Shown here one piece after another: positions 11,634-22,515 of a DNA stretch of 64,000 nt. The stretch covers positions 4,898,001-4,962,000 of the forward strand of contig JAUTDP010000002.1 in the NCBI GenBank assembly GCA_033439795.1, read 5' to 3'. The notes beneath the pieces are model-generated. The model was not told the DNA's origin and did no database searches. It saw only the letters and a list, made by a program, of their open reading frames with translations. Position 1 is the stretch's first letter. The number at the start of each line of letters is the position of its first letter. The stretch comes from Sordaria brevicollis. Taxonomy: Eukaryota > Ascomycota > Sordariomycetes > Sordariales > Sordariaceae. Made by a program: the position numbers and the translations under genes.

Positions 11634-13431
11634 GATGATGAATGTCTTTGACAAGTTTTGCGAAAGACAACGTCGCTCCTGAAAGTGTTTGAGGTGTGTG
11701 TGAGTGTCGCTGTGATGTTAACAGCGGTAAGTTATGCTTCAATAGCGGGAGCACTACGGGATGATCTTGAACGAAGATGGCGAAAACTTGGTATCTTCTT
11801 GTGGGTGTAGCGAAGTAGAGAACGAAGACGAAGATGGAATGGGAGGACGGGTTGGCTACTGTTATATATAACCTCCAAGATTCTTCGAGAAAAAAACAAA
11901 AATGCCAATCAAACCCTGTTTTGCTGGATGCATGTTGTTCAAATATTTTATATTCTTCTTACCCGCATCTTGCCCCCCTCCTCAATGCGGCCGGAATATT
12001 CAGACACATGGCATAAGGTGGTTGTTTGGCATATCTTTACAACCCAGATCATGGTGTTGTTGAGAAGAAAAATAATATCTTGTGTGCGTGCATATGAGAA
12101 CGGCATGCAATGCGGTTCAATACAATAGGTTGGCATTGTTGAGTCTCAAAAAAAAAAAAAAAAAAAGAGATTGAATGACTTGCTTGCACATACATGCCGA
12201 CGCCCAAGGTACATTCATGATGGAGCGGAGGTGAGTAGGCATCAGGAACTGATGCAGGCAGGCAGGCAGGCAGTCTTCCCGTACCTACCTACGGCGAGAA
12301 GGCTTGGAAGCAAGTTGATTGAGATCCCGTTGCCAGTTTGCCAGCCGGCGGATGTACGTGGCGTACTTGAAGGCGAAACTGTCGTTCTCCACGAGGGCCT
12401 CGTGGTGGAAGACTTGGGTGATCACGGCTTGGATTTTGAATACTTTCATGTTCTTTTTCGGGGCGATCTTTGTCCATCTCACGGTCCCCGGCACGGACAC
12501 TCGTACGTCTTTCTTTGTACGCTTCGAGATGCACAATAACAATTGATAGCTATTAAGTTATCCACAGCCCCGAGTTTTTTGATGGGCTTTCGTTCAAACT
12601 GGAGGTAGTCAAACCGCGGAGGCAGCTCGGAAAGGTGGGTCCCGTTGCCCGGTCCGATGCCCGGCCCCACTCCCGGCTTTGCTCCGTTAGCTTCGGCCGG
12701 TTATAAGGCCGAGATTGGTTATTTCCTTGTTTGACACAATGTTTTGGGTCGAGTTCTCAGCGTTCGGTTTAGTTGCTGGCACGTCTTGTTACACCTAAGC
12801 CTTGATCATATCATGAAACTGCCCTTCAATTTGATAAGCATGTGTAGAAGTTCCAACATGTCTCCGAAGTGCTCGGGTTTGTCTTTCTACTTGAAGAGTT
12901 TGTCGACATCCTTTCTCCATTTCCTCCACGCCGGTCTGCCGTGAGGCTATCCGGGTTCTTGTCCGGAGCGTCCAAGCGAGTGGAAAGGCCGCTACCTAAC
13001 CTTCTGCTCCATGACATCGTGAGCCTCCGCCCTCCGGGACAAACTCTCCAGTCCACTTCGACACGAGGGGTTAAAGTGCTGGCTGCAACCACTTGGGAAG
13101 AAGAAGCAGAGTTGCAGACACGTTCCCGGTTTTCTGGAAGCATTCAAGCATATGCATCATACAAAACGGCCATGCTGAAGTCTGCACGCCATGCATGCAA
13201 TTATTCTTCCACTATTCGACCCGATCCACGGCCTCGGTAAAACTACTTTTGGGCAATGCATCTGTCGAACCACTTCTTTGGTCCTTGTTGATTAAATAGC
13301 CAGGTCCCCATGAATTTTTTATTTCCCAAACGTTCCTCCATTTCCAAACCATTTCTCTCCAAAGTTCAACCTCTCTCGACCGCCAAAGAACCAAACACGT
13401 TCCCAACACGAATCAACAGTCTTCCACCACA
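11634..13431. other. Intergenic region with a poly-A run and a possible gene fragment
   Basis: Contains an A18 tract at about 12,150-12,168 and a (GCAG)5 microsatellite near 12,254. On the minus strand 12,542-12,285 gives an 85-codon frame without an ATG start (contains SFAFKYATYIRRLANWQRDL). Just upstream, in another frame, is PPRFDYLQFERKPIKKLG. Both look protein-like and could be exons or remnants of one gene, but I could not connect them with convincing splice sites. The last 130 bases, rich in C and T, are the leader of the next gene; an out-of-frame ATG at 13,310 opens a 106-codon frame that overlaps its start. Confidence 0.4.
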
Positions 13432-15917
13432 ATGGCTCTCCGCCCAAGAGACACCACCATGCCGTACCTTGGGACCACCAAGCCCATTACTAACAGGGAC
13501 AAGAAGCAGACAGCACCCCCGGGCCCTTCGCGTCTCCGTCCTACCGTCCCAGTATTCGTTCCGGCTCCATGTCCCTCCACCACCCAACCCGGGCCCATTT
13601 CCTTTATGGGCAACGAGACTTCACGGTTGAAGGAGGACACCATACCTCCCTCTAGCACCCACCGCGGCCCCGGGTCCGGCAACAAGACCTCACCGCCGGA
13701 AAACACCCAATATGGTGTTGATTCTGTGTTCGACCGAAAGCCTTCAGGATCGGAGTATAATACCACGCTTCCCTCCCTCATCGTACCCAGGCCTGACTTT
13801 GGCTTCGATTCCATGTTCGACGCCAGAATCCCATCACCTCCGAGATCCACCAACCAGCTTGACTCCAACTTCATATCCCTTAACAAGACCTCATTACGGG
13901 ATAGGCCCAACCTCAGTCCCGACTTCGGACTCGAGCCTAACTGGTCCCAAGTCAGAATCAGAACCGGCACCTCACCACCACCTCCCAAAACCAGCACGCA
14001 GCCCGACCGCAGCTCTGTGTCCAACTCCAACAACAACAGGACCTTCTTACCTCCGAGACCCTCACGCGGCAGAGGCAGTTACATGTACCCCAACAACAGC
14101 CAAACCAGATCTAACAACTGGAAGACGGGCTTCACCCCGCCCTCCTCATCCTCACCACTCTTCCCACCACCTCCATGTCCTCCGACAAGAACCACCGCCC
14201 ACGATCTCAATCCCTCTACACTTCGTGGTCGTGGTCGGCGAAACCTCTTCGGTAGCGGGCATCAACAAGCCCCTGTGGAACCCTCACATACACAACCTCC
14301 TTCCGTCCCAAGGCCTACCGGCATGCACCCGTCTAACGTTAGACCGGTGCCCCACTTCTCCAAGGGCATCGTCGTCCGAGATCTCAACGGCAATCCCCTT
14401 TTCTTGGGGCCAGCCCCTAGGTCGAACCCCTCTGCTGCCCCTGTTCCGGTTCTACCTTTATCGTATACGAGCCAATCCACCTCTAGGCCTCAATTCCAGC
14501 CGCCGGGTTATGTGCCTCTCTCCTTGTCGGCTTATGCGCCTTCCTTCCCGTCGGAATCGGATTTCATGTCTCCTCCTTTTTCTGATATTCCCCTGGGTCC
14601 TCCTCCTTTTTCCGTACCCCAGCGTCCTCCTGGTTGTTTTCCTGCTATGCCCCAGCGTCCTCCAGCCTTTTCCGTGCCCCAGCAACCCTCTACTTCTTCT
14701 CCTGAAACCAAGGCGAACAAGAAGAAGGAGGAGGAAAAGAAAAAGAAGAACCCGTCATCAACCCCATTCTTCGACTACAACGACTACCCAGGCCTCGCCC
14801 CCCACTTACTAGACTGGTACATCCCCTTTTTCGACCCCGAGGGCGTCTTGAACCCCCCTCTTCTTCCTCTTCCTCCCCTAGTAGAAGACGAAAACCACCC
14901 GACAGCAACACCAATCTTCACCCCATCATCCTATGGCGATGGGTATCCAATCCCAACTCTGTCTCTATCTCTACCTCTAGGGACGTGGACGGGGCAGGGT
15001 ATGCCTCAATCTCATTTCATCAAGCAGCAGGCTTATGTGGCTGCTGCTGCTGCTGCTGCTGCTCCTGCTTCTGCTTCTGTTTCTGCTTCTGCTTCTGTGC
15101 CCCGGCAGCAACCCATTAGTACTTCTACTACAGGGAAAGAGGACGGGAAAAAGAAGAAGACATCATCCAGCCCTGTTCTGTTTGACCTCGAGGAGGGCTA
15201 CTTGGAGTTGGACCCGGACCAGGACCCGGAACCGGCTCCCTTACGAGGGCCCTTACGAGAGGGGTACCAGACTCGGAGCTCAATGATGTTCAACTCCCAT
15301 CTTTATGGCCGTCATCCTACTATTCTAGGGACGGCCCGGCGGAGGCCTACCAACTTCCAGTCGGCGGCTTATGGGGCTCCTCCTTTTTCAACCGTGTCTC
15401 AGCCTCAGTCTCATACTCAGGAGAGTTCTAGTCCCATCCAGTTTACAGGGGAGGGGGGGACGTCGTTATCTTCTCCTTGTTTCACTGGGTCTGGTAAGGA
15501 GGAGCAGAAGAAGGAGGAGCAGAAGGAAAACTCCTTGTCATTGCAGAACGAGCAGCAGCAGCAAAATATGGAGCAGAAGAAGACCTCCACCTCCTCCTCA
15601 TCGCAAAACAAGAAGCAGACCTCACCCCCCTCCCCCTCCCCCTCCTCCTCACAAAACTCCTCCCCCCTCCCCCCCTCACCACCACCCCAGAAGAGTACGC
15701 CCACCACCTCCAAACCGTTCTCTCAGGAAAACACCAAGTTGCAGCAATGCAACGCGAACTAGCATCCCGAAAACAGAAACTCGAGGCAGCAGAACGGCGA
15801 ATCGAAGCTTCTGAGCGAAAGTTCCAGGATATCATGAACGAGTTTCACGCTCGGTTGCATGAGATATTGGGGCCTGATGCGCCGCTTTCGACATGGAATC
15901 CGGAGGGGATTGCGTGA
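13432..15917 (+). CDS. Pro/Ser-rich low-complexity protein with C-terminal coiled coil, 810 aa
   Basis: The ATG at 13,432 opens a long Pro/Ser/Thr-rich frame (MALRPRDTTM). Read straight through, it stops at 15,760, but the coding signal moves to another frame near 15,550. A 53-nt intron (15,494 GTAAGG to TTGCAG 15,546) resolves this exactly: the joined frame ends at TGA 15,915-15,917. The new C-terminus is a highly charged heptad-like helix (ELASRKQKLEAAERRIEASE) followed by a conserved-looking tail ending NPEGIA. The middle has Lys/Glu runs, poly-Ala from a GCT microsatellite (~15,039) and repeated SFSVPQRPP-like units around 14,600-14,690. It resembles disordered scaffold or RNA-associated proteins, but there is no specific family match. 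The intron is inferred from frame and splice consensus. Confidence 0.75.
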
Positions 15918-16344
15918 ATGGCGTTCGAGTGGGGGTTGAATGGCGTACATGACATGGGAGGTGAGGGAGGAGGGGTGAAAGGGGTGGGAAAGGAGGGAAA
16001 GGAGGGAAATGAGGACTGGAAGGGGGAGAACGATCTGCTATGGTAGGACGAGAGATGGGAATGGACTGGGATGCGTACTAGAAGAGGGGACTACAATTGT
16101 GTTATGTTGGAAATTCGCTGTCATGCTATACTAGGCCTAAGCTTTTCGTTAATGAATGACGCTTGGTACACAGACCATCTAGATGAGAGAATGGATAATC
16201 ACCCACCACAGGGCGATGAGAAAAGCATAGTACCTCAACCTCCTTGAACCCCAGTGCCATGTTACCTTCCACCCCTTCCACCACCCCCAGGCCCTCACTA
16301 TTCCATCTCCCAAACTCCGTAACCCCGTCCCGCCTACCCCTCCA
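15918..16344. other. Convergent intergenic spacer
   Basis: It lies between the ends of two converging genes and should hold both 3' untranslated regions. It is G-rich just after 15,950 (ggagggaaagg repeats). No gene, terminator consensus or repeat beyond this is visible. Confidence 0.5.
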
Positions 16345-16962
16345 CTACCACCCCGGGGAATACATTTCATCCTCATCCATCATCTCATCCTCCTCATCAA
16401 TCTGCATCAAATCCCCCATGATTTCATCATCCTCTTCAGTCATCGGCCTCACCTCCCCGTCATCCCAATCTTTAATCCAAGCCGTGGGCCGATCATTCCT
16501 TTCCAGACACCACCTGTACCAAGTCGGCGGCTCGATCTCGCTACCATTTGGTAGATCACGGTACGTGCGCTCCATCCACTGGATTGCTTGAAGGCGGACA
16601 GACTTTTCTTCGAGGCCGAGGTCGGCTGGGGAGGACATTTGTTCGGGATGATCGGGTTGTTTATCAAGCCAGGTGTAGATGGCCTCTTTCTTGCGGGTTG
16701 TGATGTAGATGTGGAGTGGGGGTTCGGGGCGATGATACTCAGGGACGGTGTAAAATGGGTTGGACAATTGATCTGATGAGCTGCCGATGCTAATTGCCTT
16801 GGTTGCTGGTACAGAGGTTGACGCTTGTTGTTGGATGGGGGGTGATGGGGCTGCGGCATTAGGAGAGATGTTGTCCGCTGCGCTTTTTTCGGGTGAGCTT
16901 TCGATGACGATTGGTTGACCTTCTTGGCCTTCGTTTGGCGGATGACCTGGGACTCGTTCCAT
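16345..16962 (-). CDS. WIKD-motif family protein A, 205 aa
   Basis: Single-exon frame from ATG 16,962-16,960 (MERVPGHPPN) to a stop at 16,345. The N-terminal half is Ser/Pro/Gln-rich and probably disordered. From about residue 125 there is a module shared with the genes at 17,894-18,697 and 21,948-22,253: AIQWMERTYRDLPNGSE, then PPTWYRW, then AWIKDWDDGEVRP. The last 30 residues are very acidic (EEDDEIMGDLMQIDEEDEM). Acidic tail and polar body suggest a nuclear or chromatin-associated role, but this is a guess. I know no named domain with this motif. It may be a small Sordariales-specific family. Confidence 0.75.
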   Translation of the reverse strand: MERVPGHPPNEGQEGQPIVIESSPEKSAADNISPNAAAPSPPIQQQASTSVPATKAISIGSSSDQLSNPFYTVPEYHRPEPPLHIYITTRKKEAIYTWLDKQPDHPEQMSSPADLGLEEKSVRLQAIQWMERTYRDLPNGSEIEPPTWYRWCLERNDRPTAWIKDWDDGEVRPMTEEDDEIMGDLMQIDEEDEMMDEDEMYSPGW

Positions 16963-17893
16963 GGCTTAGGTACCGCCGATATATATGCTGTTGAAGAGTT
17001 CGTCTCCAAGTGCAATATCTGTACTGATAGTTTGCAAAGAAGTGGGTGTGGCGGCACGGCGGCGTTGAGTTGCGCGTCGATGTAGAAAGCCTCGCGGTGC
17101 AGAAAGGCGAATGACCGAAAATTGAATGATGGTAGAAAAGAAAGAAGGTACACCCCCCGACTGGGATTGACCGAAAACTCGACTTCGGGCGACTGCCAGT
17201 TTGACGCAGTTCAACTGTCGCCATCGACTAGCACAAAGCTGAACCTCAAGCTGGAACTTCCAGGACAACGAACGAGGGGAAAAGAAATGACAAACGGAAG
17301 GAACTTGTAGACTCTTGGTCTGTGGACAACTATCGTCAAATTGACCTTGAATGCCAATCGACCCGGGCATACCTGCCGTGAATCTCTGCACTTGACATCA
17401 TCTTGGCGAAGAGGACTACTGGGAAGAATCTCTCTTCACTCTATAGCTGCTAGTGTTGGTGTGATGCAACACTGAGGGACGTCAATTTTTGTCCTTTGAC
17501 AGACAGGAATGTCAAGTAACTGGGATGATGATGGAAGCGAAGGATGTTCATTGAAAGAGACTATGATAAAAAGAGCCCACTGTCGCAAAGGACAAGGTGA
17601 AGAGGACCTAGTAAGTTTAGAAAGAAATTTACAATAACAGAACAAGACGCTTGGCCATGGAAAGCTATCAAGAACTTGCTTGACAGCCATGGTTGTGTAG
17701 TGAAGATCCCTAGCCTTGCTACGGAGATCAGTCGCTCTGACAACTTCAGACTAGCCTTGCTACGGAGATCAGTCGCTCTGACAACTTCAGAGCAGCATCT
17801 TCCCTCACGATCTCCCCTTTGCTCTTTGCCCAAGTCCCTGATTTACCACCCTAGTCTCACCGTCTGGGATTCTTGTCCTGACTCCTCTTTCCA
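16963..17893. other. Intergenic region with a 41-bp tandem duplication
   Basis: The first part is the upstream region of the 16,345-16,962 gene. Several 60-140 codon minus-strand frames cross it but are cysteine- and serine-rich without motif and overlap each other. The only clear structure is the 41-bp duplication at 17,710-17,791. Confidence 0.4.
17710..17791. repeat. Perfect 41-bp tandem duplication
   Basis: Two identical head-to-tail copies starting ctagccttgctacggagatc at 17,710 and 17,751. It lies about 100 bp beyond the stop codon of the downstream-facing gene at 17,894-18,697. Perfect identity points to a recent event. Confidence 0.9.
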
Positions 17894-18697
17894 CTACTCG
17901 GCGTCCGTCTCCATGTCCTCGTCATCGCTGTCTCCCATGCCATGCTCCGTCGCCCACTTCTCCCTCTGAGCGGTAGTCATCTCGGCCAGCTGGTCATTAA
18001 CCAACTGACGCGGGCGAACCTTTCCGCTAAAGAAGTCCTTGATCCACACCTTGGGACGAGGCGGGTCATGACGAGTGGCCAGGTACCACGACGGAGGGAA
18101 GACGGCGGTGCCGTTCGGGTCACGGCGGCTTTCCTTCTCCATCCAGCGGATGGCTGCGCGACGGAGCTCCTCCTCGGTGAGCTTGTTGTAGTAGTCAAGG
18201 TAGTACATGGCTCTGAAGTACTGCCTCTTGACGCGACTGGGGCGTTTGCGCGCCGGAGACTCTTCAGCGGCAGGGTTATCGTCCTCGCTTTCGGAGATCT
18301 GGTTACAGTCCGAGTACAACTCGTACAAATCGTCGCGTTCGCTGGACGTAATCTCTTGGTCAATTGGTACAAGAATGGGTGTGCGCGTGGCGCTTCTGCG
18401 GACGTTGGAATTGTTGAGAATGGGCAGTTCGTTGTCTTGGTCTTCAGAATCGATGTCCATGGGCTGGGATGCTTTGGATTCGATCTCTGACTCCTCGTCT
18501 TCGTGATAGGATGGAATAGTTTTCTCCGGTGAAGCGGCGTACTTGTTGGCAACAGAATCGCGAGGTTTGGTGGGACTCTCTTCGTGCTCAATTGTCTTCA
18601 GGCGCTTGTGGTCGCGGGGTTGAGGGCTGTCGGGTGCCTCAGAGGAGGTGGGTTTCCTCTTCGACGACGAGCAAGTAGTAGGTATATCGTCGTCCAT
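17894..18697 (-). CDS. WIKD-motif family protein B, 267 aa
   Basis: Single coding exon from ATG 18,697-18,695 (MDDDIPTTCS) to a stop at 17,894. A GCTAAC...TTCCAG acceptor sits just upstream of the ATG, so a 5' UTR intron is likely. Residues 1-150 are acidic, Ser-rich and contain a KRKP-type basic patch. About residues 160-235 hold the family module: RRAAIRWMEKESRRDPNG, PPSWYLA, VWIKDFFSGKVRP. The end is acidic (DSDDEDMETDAE). Compared with protein A the module is shifted away from the C-terminus and the spacer before WIKD is longer. Basic patch plus acidic tracts would fit a nuclear protein. Function unknown. Confidence 0.8.
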   Translation of the reverse strand: MDDDIPTTCSSSKRKPTSSEAPDSPQPRDHKRLKTIEHEESPTKPRDSVANKYAASPEKTIPSYHEDEESEIESKASQPMDIDSEDQDNELPILNNSNVRRSATRTPILVPIDQEITSSERDDLYELYSDCNQISESEDDNPAAEESPARKRPSRVKRQYFRAMYYLDYYNKLTEEELRRAAIRWMEKESRRDPNGTAVFPPSWYLATRHDPPRPKVWIKDFFSGKVRPRQLVNDQLAEMTTAQREKWATEHGMGDSDDEDMETDAE

Positions 18698-20127
18698 TGT
18701 AACGGCACGGGAAGTCGAGGACTGGAAGCAAAGAATGTTAGCGATGTGCAGTCAGGAGTTGTCAAGCGTGTTCTTGGTACCCCTCAAAAGCGACGAATGC
18801 TAGATCTTTCGCGCGAGCAAGTCACGGTGTCGACTGTGCCAACTGCGTCGTGCAATCGAAACGGCACTAGGCGCAAGAGGGGCGATTGCGACAAAGGAAA
18901 GAGTATCGCAGCGATGTCAATCACAGATGTTCCTGGCAAACTCTGGAGACTTCTGGATGGGTCGGATGTTTGTACCGTGGGAGACAGAAGCCCTCGAGCG
19001 TGCTTTGAGTGAGAAAGGACCTCAGCTGGGAGGGAGGAATGAGGCAGAAGTTTTGGGGTGTAAGTGCAATCAACTGCAAGTGGAAAATGGCCAGGCGCCC
19101 GCGGTGTCTCGTGGTGGGGCATAAAGTCGGAGTGAATGCCACTCCTCATGCAGCCGCTTCATGCCGGCCGGCAAGGAGGTCAAGATTGTGACCAGTAACC
19201 TGTGCCTCCATTCGTTACGAACATGGGTCGAACCAAGAGGAAGGAACGGGAACTTTCGACACACCTTCCGTCCCATCCATCAAAGTATTGTACCGGAACA
19301 TTTCATGGTTCTTCCAACACTCCCGCGAAACATGATAACACCCCAACGAGCGACGTCGTCTGAAGGTAGACCATGGCGTCTTGTCGCGTCGCCGTGGCTT
19401 GGTATGCCAGCATTGGCTCCTCGTCCAAATGGAAGTTGGGTATGCCAGCGACAAGAAACCCAAGGTCATAGACAAAGGCGACTTTACTTCCACTTGACAG
19501 GAACCGTCACCACCCTTACTCTCCTGGCGAGTTGGGCCATTCTTGCCATCCAGGTTTCCCTGCGCCTCTGCCGTGATGGCAGTCTCCCTACTGCCCTCTT
19601 CGCCTCACCTGCTACTCCCCAGCAACCCAAGCGTTGGAACAAGCTGAGAAATCACCCGCATGGCCGAGGTCAGCATGCAATTCAAACCCAAAGACCCACT
19701 TGCCCATCGTCGGCGACAAAAGCCAATGGGCAAGAAGATCGGACGTACGAGGTCTCAAGACAGTGGGGGGCGGGAGAGTGTGTTGGTGGGCAGAGCGCAA
19801 GTGGCAGTCAAACAGAAAGGAGGCATTCGGCACCGAAAGAAGAGGACACCGGAAGCAAATTGATGAGAAGCTTGAGTACCTCTAGGTAGTCGAACTCTTT
19901 GCTTTTCAAGGATAGGAAAGTCAGGTAGTGATACCCATTGAGGAGACCTCAATCCAGTTCACTATTCCTTCCGCCGCTTCTTGCGTGCGCTTGTGAAGAT
20001 GGAAGCACTGAATCATTCGATCCTGTGCTCAAAAAGAAAAGAAACAAGCTGTTTTCCTTTCATCCAACGTCCAGTCCAATCTTCTTCATGGAATCCCAAA
20101 CCACATCAACACAGGACATCGGACAAA
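18698..20127. other. Intergenic region, one uncertain ORF
   Basis: The upstream part is promoter and leader of the 17,894-18,697 gene. A 242-codon plus-strand frame runs 19,161-19,889. It is basic and Pro/Arg/Gln-rich, overlaps two other plus-strand frames of 67-83 codons and has no motif, so I do not call it a gene. 19,940-20,127 is the likely leader of the next gene. Confidence 0.35.
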
Positions 20128-20670
20128 ATGCCTGTTCCTACCTACATGATCGAAGGCTCATTCAAGCAGCTGACCCTGAACAATGACGAGGAGGCTTGGC
20201 TCAAGGTCAAGCTCGACATGCACTGTTTGAGTGCGGACTTGCTCCGATATAGCTGGAAGGTCGTGGCTTTCTGTAAGTTTCTCTCTTGTTTCAGGAGTTA
20301 TGATCAGGGCATCAAGCAGTGTCTTGGATGTTTAGAGTTGCGGTGTATCCTAACAACTGGTGCCATCTTCACCTCGTTCTATTCAGGCTTCCCCTCCGCC
20401 ATCATCGCCGCCGTCATCCTCATAACCATCGCCCACGGCAACAACGCGGTGATCAACATTTTTTATTTCTTTGCTTTCTCCGGCTCGGCCGGTCTTGCTT
20501 TCGCTGGCTTGACGAGGCAACGGAATTCGACTGCCGAAGCTGAATTGAGGCGTGGGGTTCTGGTCGCTGTAAGTTTTCATTTCAATACCTTTCTTCCACT
20601 GTTTGTCTGTGGACGTAATAAGAGCAAATGCTAATATGTCATTCAGAGGCAACGGCAGCTAAGGCAGTGA
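20128..20670 (+). CDS. Small membrane protein, 116 aa, three exons
   Basis: ATG at 20,128 (MPVPTYMIEG). Exon 1 ends at 20,272 before GTAAGT. Intron 1 (20,273-20,386) has a CCTAAC branch and TATTCAG acceptor. Exon 2 (20,387-20,568) encodes two hydrophobic segments (SAIIAAVILITIAHGNN and VINIFYFFAFSGSAGLAFAG). Intron 2 (20,569-20,646) runs from GTAAGT to ATTCAG with a GCTAAT branch. Exon 3 adds seven basic/Gln residues and stops at 20,670. Total coding length is exactly divisible by three. The protein would have two close transmembrane helices with short polar ends. I do not recognise the family. Confidence 0.65.
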
Positions 20671-21947
20671 AGGCTGTGTGTTTTCGGCATCATGGAGGGG
20701 GGGAGTTGGGCGGGGATGGGCGGGAGTGGGCGTTGAAGTACCATCATAGATTATTTGGGGACGAACACGGCATAAAAAATGAAAATATTGTCCTTAAACA
20801 TCGTCGACATGATCCCGCTTCGTTCATCGATCCAAAGCTGCTCAATGTTTCTCTCAGCCATGTCCCCTGCCCTTCTACATCATTGCGTTGTATGCCGGAC
20901 TCAAAGCGGTATCTGGTGAGAAGAAAGATCTCCGCCAAGGTGAAGGTCACAAAGATATGCATCGGGAATCACGATGCATGAGTCCCGGACCCCGAGCCGG
21001 AGCCGGCGTTGTTAGTTCGGAGACCCACAATTCCCGGCGGCTCCACTCCGACAGGCACTCTGCGCCGGCGAAATGAACCCTCCCAACCCTCGTCGGACAC
21101 TCTTCTTTTTCTCACGATAATTTGTCTCGAACATCCAGACGACAACTATTTGCAATTTACTTTTGGACAATCACAATGCGAAGCAGACTTGGGACTATAT
21201 GTGTTTATGTAATTGCCTCCAAGGCTTCTTCGAACTTGCACGCAAATATCGGCGATCATCTCGCCGCTGACAGCAGCCCTCGCATTCAACCTCATTACCT
21301 TTCGTCCGTTCACGTTTCGCTTCCATCCATCCACCTGCACCTCTATACCAAACAAACCATGATGCATGAAGAAAAGCTTACAATAAGAGATGGCAGTATA
21401 TCAGACGAAAGGTACGCCAATGAACGCTGTTGAAACTTTCCGCGTTTGTGTCACCCGAAGAGTAGCGCTGTTCACAACATGGTCTTTGTTTGCTTTTATT
21501 TTATTCGAAAAGTCATCCAAGCATAAAGTTGAGGCACAGTGGTGTTCTTGAACAGAACAGATGAAAGTCAAAACACACTTCACCTATTATTGGATTTCAA
21601 GTGAATAGGTTGTTTTCTTTCACACAACCTTACGGTTTCTTCTATAAAAGCCCTCTTGGTTTCTCTGTGGAAAGCAACGGTTCTTTCTCGGATTCATCAA
21701 CAACAACATCACTCACTTTCTGCTTACCCAGCTTTCCGCTCAAAGTTTGCAAGAACAGCATCTTTGCACACACATCTACAACAGTTCACAAAGCAAGTCA
21801 CTTCGTTGAGAGTCACTCGTACTACAGACACTTCGAATTTTTGCAACTCAACTATCAAGGTATTACATCCTTATAACACCTCTTGCAAATCCATACTCCA
21901 TTCAAACACAGCGCTAACCTACTTCCACCACAGCCATCATACCCAAA
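20671..21947. other. Intergenic region and leader of the next gene
   Basis: No frame in this stretch is convincing. From about 21,600 onward the sequence becomes CA/TC-rich, as expected for the leader of the gene at 21,948. A likely 5' UTR intron ends at the acceptor ttccaccacag (~21,934), with a GCTAAC branch site shortly before it. Confidence 0.4.
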
Positions 21948-22253
21948 ATGTCCTCCTCTACCAAGCACCCCAAGATCGAGGCCGAGACCGAGCAAGCCCT
22001 CCGCAAGCGCGCCATCGAGTGGATGGAAACCAAGTACCGCGACCAGCCAAGCGGCTCCTTCGTCGAGCCTCCTCCCTTCTACCAGTGCAAGACTGGTAGT
22101 ACCAAGTCTGCCACCGCCTCTTCCGCCTCCGACGCCGCCCCCGCCCCCGAGCGTCCTTGCGTGTGGATCAAAGATTGGGTGACGGGAAAAGTTCGCCCGA
22201 CCAAGTGGACGGATGAGGTAGTTGCCGGACAGGTCAACTGCCGTTGGCCTTGA
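21948..22253 (+). CDS. WIKD-motif family protein C, 101 aa
   Basis: Single short exon from ATG 21,948 (MSSSTKHPKI) to a stop at 22,253. It is almost nothing but the family module: KRAIEWMETKYRDQPSGS at residues ~20-37, PPPFYQC at ~41-47, then an Ala/Ser spacer and CVWIKDWVTGKVRP at ~71-84. It lacks the long disordered N-terminus and acidic tail of proteins A and B. It therefore defines the minimal conserved unit. It lies on the opposite strand about 3.3 kb from protein B. It might be a truncated copy, but the frame is intact, third-position divergence is high and start context (AAAATG) is good, so I take it as a working gene. Confidence 0.8.
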   Translation: MSSSTKHPKIEAETEQALRKRAIEWMETKYRDQPSGSFVEPPPFYQCKTGSTKSATASSASDAAPAPERPCVWIKDWVTGKVRPTKWTDEVVAGQVNCRWP

Positions 22254-22515
22254 TTTGAAGTCGGGAAGGTGAATGGGGTTTATGGGATGATGGAGGGGGT
22301 TGAGTATGAGGAGAGATGGAGATGAGGAAAGCAATTGGAACTATGGATGGAAGAGTTAGCAACTTGAGATCGAAGGGCAAGTAGGGATGAAAGAGCAATA
22401 AGAGATGGAAGAATATATACCTCAGATGAAAGAGCAAGTGTGGATGAAATGGAAAGTAGGGATGGTAAGAATTGGCACTGCCACGCTATGAGAGCGGTGT
22501 AAAAAGCCCCATTCG

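Noticed and set aside
13310..13630. 106-codon frame overlapping the start of the P/S-rich gene
   Set aside because: Probably only an upstream ATG in the leader; no coding character.
13712..14812. 366-codon plus-strand frame inside the P/S-rich gene
   Set aside because: Alternative frame of a low-complexity gene; no independent start or motif.
19161..19889. 242-codon plus-strand frame
   Set aside because: Basic low-complexity composition, overlapping alternative frames, no motif.
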